A DNA stretch of 37,986 nt from Opitutia bacterium (GTDB taxonomy: Bacteria > Verrucomicrobiota > Verrucomicrobiae > Opitutales > Opitutaceae), in NCBI GenBank assembly GCA_947442255.1, contig CANEVO010000031.1:1-37986 (forward strand), in the 5' to 3' direction. Within the stretch, counting starts at the first letter, position 1; the number at the start of each line of letters is the position of its first letter. Shown in pieces: positions 33,072-37,986 of the stretch. The position numbers and the translations under genes were made by a program. The notes under the pieces were generated by a model. That model worked only from the letters and a program-made list of their open reading frames with translations. It did not search any database and was not told the DNA's origin.

Positions 33072-33824
33072 GTGTTAAACAAGGCCGAACTCCAGCGCTT
33101 GCGCTCGCTGCGCGACAGGAAGCACCGCGCGGACCTCGGGCTCTTCGTCGTCGAAGGCGAGAAGGTCGTCGCCGAGCTCCTCGCCGCCGGCTTTCCGCTG
33201 GTCGAGCTTTACGCCACCGTCGCCTGGGCTGGAGTGGTCGATCCCAATTCGACGCCGGGCCTCCGGGTGACGCGGGTCACCGATGCCGAGATGGCACGCG
33301 CCAGCCATTTCCCCACCCCTGCGACGGTCCTCGCGGTCGGCAGGATTTCCGCGCCCCGCCTTTCGGCCCGCGATCTCGATACCGGGCTCACGCTCGCGCT
33401 CGATGCGATCCAGGACGCGGGCAACGTGGGCACGCTGCTGCGAATTGCGGACTGGTTCGGCTTCGAACGCGTGCTGCTGTCGCCCGATTGCGCCGACCTT
33501 TTCCACCAGAAGGTGATCAACGCCAGCATGGGTTCCTTCGCCCGCGTGTCGGCGCACACCGTGGATCTCGGGACCGCTCTCGCCGCCGTGGCGCCAGGCA
33601 CCCCAATCCTCGGTTGCGATCTCGATGGTGACGACGTGCACGAACTGCCCGCGCTGCGCCACGGGATCGTCGTGATTGGCAACGAGGGTCACGGTCTCTC
33701 GGCGGCCGTGGCCGCGCGACTCACCCGCCGGATCACCATTCCCCGCTATGGCCGCGCCGAGTCGCTCAACGCCGCCGTGGCCGCCGGGATCGTCTGCTCG
33801 CAACTTCGCCGGGGATCACGTTAG
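33072..33824 (+). CDS. SpoU/TrmH-family RNA 2'-O-methyltransferase
   Basis: 250 residues. N-terminal substrate-binding domain (~1-95; FVVEGEKVVAELL) and a C-terminal SPOUT knot with all three motifs: 1, QDAGNVGTLLRIADWFG (Asn118, catalytic-region Arg124); 2, VIGNEGHGLS; 3, IPRYGRAESLNAAVAAGI. The knot binds SAM and methylates ribose 2'-OH in rRNA or tRNA. Nearest in layout to RlmB/TsnR-like enzymes; target base not predictable. The start is GTG at 33072; no suitable ATG lies in frame. Confidence 0.92.
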   Translation: MLNKAELQRLRSLRDRKHRADLGLFVVEGEKVVAELLAAGFPLVELYATVAWAGVVDPNSTPGLRVTRVTDAEMARASHFPTPATVLAVGRISAPRLSARDLDTGLTLALDAIQDAGNVGTLLRIADWFGFERVLLSPDCADLFHQKVINASMGSFARVSAHTVDLGTALAAVAPGTPILGCDLDGDDVHELPALRHGIVVIGNEGHGLSAAVAARLTRRITIPRYGRAESLNAAVAAGIVCSQLRRGSR

Positions 33825-34099
33825 GCGGAACGACGCCAGGTGGCCGCGGCTGCGAGCTCCGTCGAGGCCAGCTCATCGAACGATCCAAAAGCGGCCTCGG
33901 CGGAGCTCGACCCTCCACCTGGGCGGCGGATCCCCTTTTTGCGGCCCTCCCCAAGTTTTCTGCTCGTTCCGTGACACGGTTGCTCGCAGCCACAGGGCGT
34001 GCCCGCCGTGCAAAGCTGCCCGATCTTTCCAGCGGGCCAAATCGTCGGGCCAACGCGACTTGCTTCGCCGGTCCGGGCACCTAACTTTGCTCCCCCGCT
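33825..34099. repeat. Gap with palindromic GAGCTCCG/CGGAGCTC repeat
   Basis: GAGCTCCGTCGAGGCC at 33854-33869 pairs with GGCCTCGGCGGAGCTC at 33893-33908 (one mismatch), and the right arm with its extension to 33917 recurs at 28347-28372. The frame through it reads EGRAPSRP-like, a sequence seen in many spurious PVC annotations. No gene. Confidence 0.75.
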
Positions 34100-37000
34100 A
34101 TGAACCGTTCACCCCTGTTCCGTACGGTCGCACTCGCTGCCGTTCTCGCTTTCGCCTCCCGCCTGCCTGCTGCCGAACCGGATGACGACGAGGAGAAACC
34201 GGTCGTCGGAAAAATCCTCAACGCCGGTTCGCGCTCCGCCACGCCCGAGATCCAGCCCGCGTCGGACGAGGCGATGCAGGCCCTCGGCCGGATGAAGCTG
34301 CCGCCGGGCCTCGAGGTGAAGTTGTGGGCGGCCGAGCCCATGCTCGCCAATCCGGTCGCCTTCAACTTCGACGAGCGCGGCCGCATCTTCGTCGCCGAGA
34401 GCTATCGCTATCGTTCGAGCGTCCTCGATATCCGCGACTACATGTGGATGCTCGAGGACGAACTCGCCAACCGTAACACGGCCGACTGGATGGCGACGCT
34501 GCAGCGGCGCTTCGGCCCCGAAGGGATCAAGGAGCTTTCGATCGAGAGCGAAGTCCTCCGCGTGCTCGAGGACTCGAAGGGTACAGGCGTGGCGGATCGC
34601 TCGCTGATTTACGCCGACAAGTTCAACCACCCGCTCGACGGCATCGCCTCCGGCGTCCTCGCCCGCCGCGGCAAGGTTTGGTTCACCAACATTCCCAGTG
34701 TCTGGATGTTCAGCGGCCGGGATCGCGCCGAGACACGCACCGAGTTCAGTCGCGGCTACGGCGTGCGGTTCAACTTTACCGGCCACGATCTGCACGGACT
34801 CATCATCGGGCCCGACGGCAAACTCTATTTCAGTGTCGGCGATCGCGGCGCCAGCGTCCGCACCCAGGAGGGCAACCTGCTCGACGTGCCGGATCAGGGC
34901 GCCGTTTTCCGCAGTAATCTCGACGGTTCGCAGATGGAACTCGTGGCCTGGGGACTGCGGAATCCGCAGTCGCTCATTTTCACCGAGAACGGGGATCTGA
35001 TCACGGGCGACAACGACTGCGACAACGGCGACGAGGAACGTCTCGTCCATGTTGTCGAGGGCGGCGACAGTGGCTGGCGCATCGGCTACCAGTTTGCCCC
35101 GCTCGAAAAGGCCGGGCCCTGGATGACCGAGCGGCTCTGGAATCCGCGGCACGAGGGCCAGGCGGCCTACATCATCCCGCCGATCGTCAACATCGAGGAC
35201 GGACCGTCCGGCATCACCTACTACCCCGGCACGGGACTGGATCCGGCCTACGCGCGCCATCTCTTCATCACCCACTTCAAGGGCAGCATCGTGCGGAGCG
35301 GCATCTTCACCTACACCGTGAAGCCGAAGGGCGCGTCCTACGACATCGACAACGCCAAGCCCTTCCTTAGCTCGGCGCTGCCGACCGATGTGAAGTTCGG
35401 TCCCGACGGCCGGCTCTACACCTCGGACTGGGCCGAAGGCTGGCCGAAGTCGAAGCGCGGCCGCATCTATGCGATCTCGAGCCCGCAGCACGCCAGCGAT
35501 CCGATCCTGAAGGAAACGAAGGACCTGATCGGCGGCGACTGGACGCAGCGCTCGGCCGAGGAACTGGCCCGCCTGCTCGGCCACGCCGACATGCGCGTCC
35601 GCCAGGAAGCCCAGTTCACCCTCGCCGAGCGCGGCGCCGCGAGCATTGCCGTGCTGGCACGCGTGGCGACGACTCCCGGCCCGGCCGTGGCGCCGGCGAG
35701 CAGCACCAACCTTTCCGTCCGCCAGAAGCCGGAACTGCAAACCTACGCCCGCCTCCATGCGATCTGGGGCCTCGGCCAGCTCGCTTCCGCGAGCCCCGCC
35801 GCCCTCGCCCCGCTGCGTCCGCTGCTCCAGGATTCCGACACCGAGGTTCGCGCCCAGGCCGCCAAGGTCCTCGGCGATCATCGCCAGGCCGGCGATGTGC
35901 CCGCGTTGATCGCGGCGCTTCAGGATTCCAATTCGCGCGTCCGATTTTTCGCGGCGCAGGGACTCGGCAAGATCGGCCGGCCCGAGGCCGCGACCGCCTT
36001 GCTCGCCCTCGCCCGCGACAACAACGACGCCGACCATTACGTTCGCCACGCCGTGATGATGGGTCTGATCGGCACGAAGAATTTCGAAGCCCTCGCGGCC
36101 GGTGCGCGTTCCTCGTCACGCGCGGAACGTCTGGCCGTGCTGCTCGCCTATCGCCGGCTCGGCCGGCCGGAGATCACGCAGTTTCTCAACGACGCCGAGC
36201 CGTATCTCGTGCGCGAGGCCGCCCTCGCGATCAACGACACCCCAATCCCCGCCGCGCTGACGGCCCTGGCCGCGCTGATTGAGAAGCCGCTGAAGGACGA
36301 ACCGGTGATCTTCCGCGTCCTCAACGCGCACTTTCGACTCGGCCAGCCGGCGAACGCCGCCGCCCTCGCCCGCTATGCCGGCCGCGGCGACGCGCCGGCC
36401 AAGCTCCGCGCCGAGGCCCTCGCCCAGTTGGCGAACTGGCCCCAGCCGCCGCAGCGCGATCGCATTGTCGGCACCTTCCGCCCACTCGACACCTCGCGCG
36501 ATCGCGCCGTCGCGGTGAACGCGCTCGAGCCGATCATTCCCGCCCTGCTCGCCGCCGGCACCCCGGCCGTCGTGCAGGCCCGAATGCTCGTCACGTTACA
36601 GGATCTCGAAATCGCCGGGGCGGCGGAGACGCTGTTCACCCTGCTGCGCGACGAATCCCAGTCCGGCGAAACCCGCGCGTCCGCGCTCGGCGCCCTCGAC
36701 ACGATCCAGCATCCCCGCCTCGCCGAGGCCGTGAGCATCGCCGGCGCCTCCGCTTCCTCCGTGCTCCGGCTCGCGGCGCTGCAGATTGCCGCGCGCCTTT
36801 CCCCGGATGTCACCGCGCCCGTCCTCCGCAGCTTGGCTACCCGCGGCAACGTCGAGGAGCAAAAGGCCGCCTACCGGTCGCTCGGCACGTTTCAGCATGC
36901 GTCCGCGGATCCCCTGCTGCTCGAACAGCTCCAGTCGCTCGGGGCCGGCCGGATCCTTGCCGAAGTCCAACTCGAGTTGCTCACCGCGGCCGGTCGCCGG

Positions 37001-37591
37001 ACCGATCCCGCGATCAAGGCATGGCTGACCCAGCGGGAAGCAGACCTCGCGAGAAACTCGGATCCCCTCGCGCCGTATCAGTTCGCGCTGGCCGGCGGCG
37101 ATCGGATGCGCGGCTCGCGGATCTTTACCAACCAGCCAGTGATGGCGTGCATTCGCTGCCACCGGGCCGGGGCCGATGGCGGCGATGCCGGGCCCAACCT
37201 CTCCGACATCGGCGCCAAGCAGGATCGCCGCTACCTGCTGGAGTCGGTCGTGAAGCCCAATGCGACGATCGCGCCCGGCTTCGACACGGTCGTCCTGACG
37301 CTTAAGTCCGGCGGCGCCGCGGCGGGCATCGTTGCGAGCGAGACCACGGACACGATCACGTTGCGGAACACCGACAACAAGCTGATCGCCGTGAAGAAGT
37401 TGGACATCGCGAAGCGCGAGGGCGCGCCGTCCTCGATGCCGGAAATCTACCACACGATTCTCACCCGGACGCAGCTCCGGGACGTCGTGGAGTATCTGGC
37501 GAGCCTCAAGGAGATGCCGACGACGCTCGACACCAATCGGCCGCGCGCGCTACGCGGTCCACCGGCCCCGCAGGTAATCTCGGGCAACTAA
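34100..37591 (+). CDS. PVC-type dehydrogenase/HEAT/cytochrome c fusion
   Basis: 1163 residues. Signal peptide 1-25. A ~40-440 beta-propeller dehydrogenase domain follows, of the Pirellula/Verrucomicrobium type, with KLPPGLEVKLWAAEPMLANP, FDERGRIFVAESYRYR, GHDLHGLIIGPDGKLYFSVG and GLRNPQSLIFTENGDLITGD. A middle region (~470-940) is built of Ala/Leu-rich HEAT-like repeats (for example LLQDSDTEVRAQAAKVLGDH). A C-terminal haem-binding domain carries CIRCH (Cys1017, Cys1020, His1021), then GPNLSDIG, VKPNATIAPGF and EYLASLKEMP. The haem is covalently held, so the protein must be matured in the periplasm. Electrons from sugar or alcohol oxidation probably pass to the haem (inference); the substrate is unknown. 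It is a lineage marker for Planctomycetes-Verrucomicrobia. Confidence 0.94.
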   Translation: MNRSPLFRTVALAAVLAFASRLPAAEPDDDEEKPVVGKILNAGSRSATPEIQPASDEAMQALGRMKLPPGLEVKLWAAEPMLANPVAFNFDERGRIFVAESYRYRSSVLDIRDYMWMLEDELANRNTADWMATLQRRFGPEGIKELSIESEVLRVLEDSKGTGVADRSLIYADKFNHPLDGIASGVLARRGKVWFTNIPSVWMFSGRDRAETRTEFSRGYGVRFNFTGHDLHGLIIGPDGKLYFSVGDRGASVRTQEGNLLDVPDQGAVFRSNLDGSQMELVAWGLRNPQSLIFTENGDLITGDNDCDNGDEERLVHVVEGGDSGWRIGYQFAPLEKAGPWMTERLWNPRHEGQAAYIIPPIVNIEDGPSGITYYPGTGLDPAYARHLFITHFKGSIVRSGIFTYTVKPKGASYDIDNAKPFLSSALPTDVKFGPDGRLYTSDWAEGWPKSKRGRIYAISSPQHASDPILKETKDLIGGDWTQRSAEELARLLGHADMRVRQEAQFTLAERGAASIAVLARVATTPGPAVAPASSTNLSVRQKPELQTYARLHAIWGLGQLASASPAALAPLRPLLQDSDTEVRAQAAKVLGDHRQAGDVPALIAALQDSNSRVRFFAAQGLGKIGRPEAATALLALARDNNDADHYVRHAVMMGLIGTKNFEALAAGARSSSRAERLAVLLAYRRLGRPEITQFLNDAEPYLVREAALAINDTPIPAALTALAALIEKPLKDEPVIFRVLNAHFRLGQPANAAALARYAGRGDAPAKLRAEALAQLANWPQPPQRDRIVGTFRPLDTSRDRAVAVNALEPIIPALLAAGTPAVVQARMLVTLQDLEIAGAAETLFTLLRDESQSGETRASALGALDTIQHPRLAEAVSIAGASASSVLRLAALQIAARLSPDVTAPVLRSLATRGNVEEQKAAYRSLGTFQHASADPLLLEQLQSLGAGRILAEVQLELLTAAGRRTDPAIKAWLTQREADLARNSDPLAPYQFALAGGDRMRGSRIFTNQPVMACIRCHRAGADGGDAGPNLSDIGAKQDRRYLLESVVKPNATIAPGFDTVVLTLKSGGAAAGIVASETTDTITLRNTDNKLIAVKKLDIAKREGAPSSMPEIYHTILTRTQLRDVVEYLASLKEMPTTLDTNRPRALRGPPAPQVISGN

Positions 37592-37986
37592 TGGGATCGT
37601 TGCAGCAGGAAACCGCGAAGAGCGCGAATGGCGCGAAGATCAGCCCGACCTCGGTGGTTTAAAAGAATCTTGAGATTAACCACCGAGCGCACCGAGTGGA
37701 GCCGTGGCCCTAGAACAGGGTAACGGGAAGGCCTGGAAGTGGGTTGATCCGATTCCTGGCTTCCTGGATTCAGGCTCAAACCCAGCTCGGTCGGGGTAGA
37801 GATCGAAGCCGGAAACTTCTTCATCGCTCCGCTTGATGAAGTCCCGCCGCTCACGCCGCGGGCCACAAAGAGCTCCTCTTCGCGATTTCCTACTGCCCAC
37901 TTCCGGCTGAGCGGGGTTCAGGGTGCCTTCGCTCCTGGAAACTGCACCGCCGGGGCGTTCGGATCCAGCGCGGGACGGTTGGGATC
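37592..37986. repeat. Intergenic repeats at the right end
   Basis: No gene seen. CTCGGTGGTT (37650-37659) and AACCACCGAG (37678-37687) form a perfect 10-bp hairpin. GGAAGGCCTGGAAG near 37730 resembles the hairpin at 14029. GTCCCGCCGCTCACGCCGCG (37841 on) repeats the block at 28469. The final ~100 bases may start another gene on the minus strand (unresolved). Confidence 0.6.

Noticed and set aside
34109..36049. Long minus-strand frame over the cytochrome gene
   Set aside because: Same shadow effect; the plus frame has signal peptide, dehydrogenase motifs and CxxCH.

Overview
The window is high-GC DNA from a member of the Verrucomicrobiota, most likely an Opitutales/Opitutaceae relative. This is an inference from gene content. 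The diagnostic genes are a PVC-type dehydrogenase/HEAT/CxxCH cytochrome fusion, a tandem DUF1080 (3-keto-disaccharide hydrolase) protein, two secreted Cys-type sulfatases, a bacterial deoxyhypusine-synthase-like protein, a GxxExxY protein, and many dispersed palindromic intergenic repeats.

Layout. 1-1483 is the right end of an integrated element that extends past the left edge: a tyrosine recombinase on the minus strand, then a 3' fragment of tRNA-Leu(UAA) as attachment site. It abuts the C-terminal tail of a broken membrane-protein gene. 1682-3373 carries an arylamine N-acetyltransferase and a TlpA-like thioredoxin. 3399-4477 is a decayed patch with the wreck of a PQQ-type sugar dehydrogenase and the first ~40 residues of an aldo/keto reductase. 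4535-8414 has small unknown genes, a coiled-coil membrane protein and the DUF1080 protein, closed by a strong terminator. 8550-12759 is a minus-strand block: DHS-like protein, YyaL/SSP411-type thioredoxin-domain protein, a twice-frameshifted response regulator, and SlyX. 13027-16149 holds an EamA exporter and an ABC-F ATPase; two near-identical palindromes flank the ABC-F gene.

16532-25484 is almost entirely minus strand and includes a deoxynucleoside/deoxyribose salvage set: thymidine/pyrimidine phosphorylase, deoxyribose-phosphate aldolase, a full-length aldehyde dehydrogenase and a short vestigial ALDH. A methyltransferase, an ABM monooxygenase, an M20 peptidase and a coiled-coil protein lie among them. 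Phosphorolysis of deoxynucleosides, aldol cleavage to glyceraldehyde 3-phosphate plus acetaldehyde, and oxidation of the acetaldehyde make a coherent route, though a phosphopentomutase is not seen here. Between the two ALDH genes sits a GxxExxY gene bounded by a perfect 17-bp inverted repeat, the most intriguing structure in the window.

25707-37591 has an NTF2-like secreted protein, an NAD(P)H-FMN reductase, two divergent-family sulfatases, a class I/II aminotransferase, a DoxX-like and a larger membrane protein translationally coupled to each other, a SpoU/TrmH rRNA methyltransferase, and the 1163-residue PVC cytochrome protein. Gaps between genes are rich in hairpin repeats of several families. 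No rRNA, complete tRNA or CRISPR array was seen.
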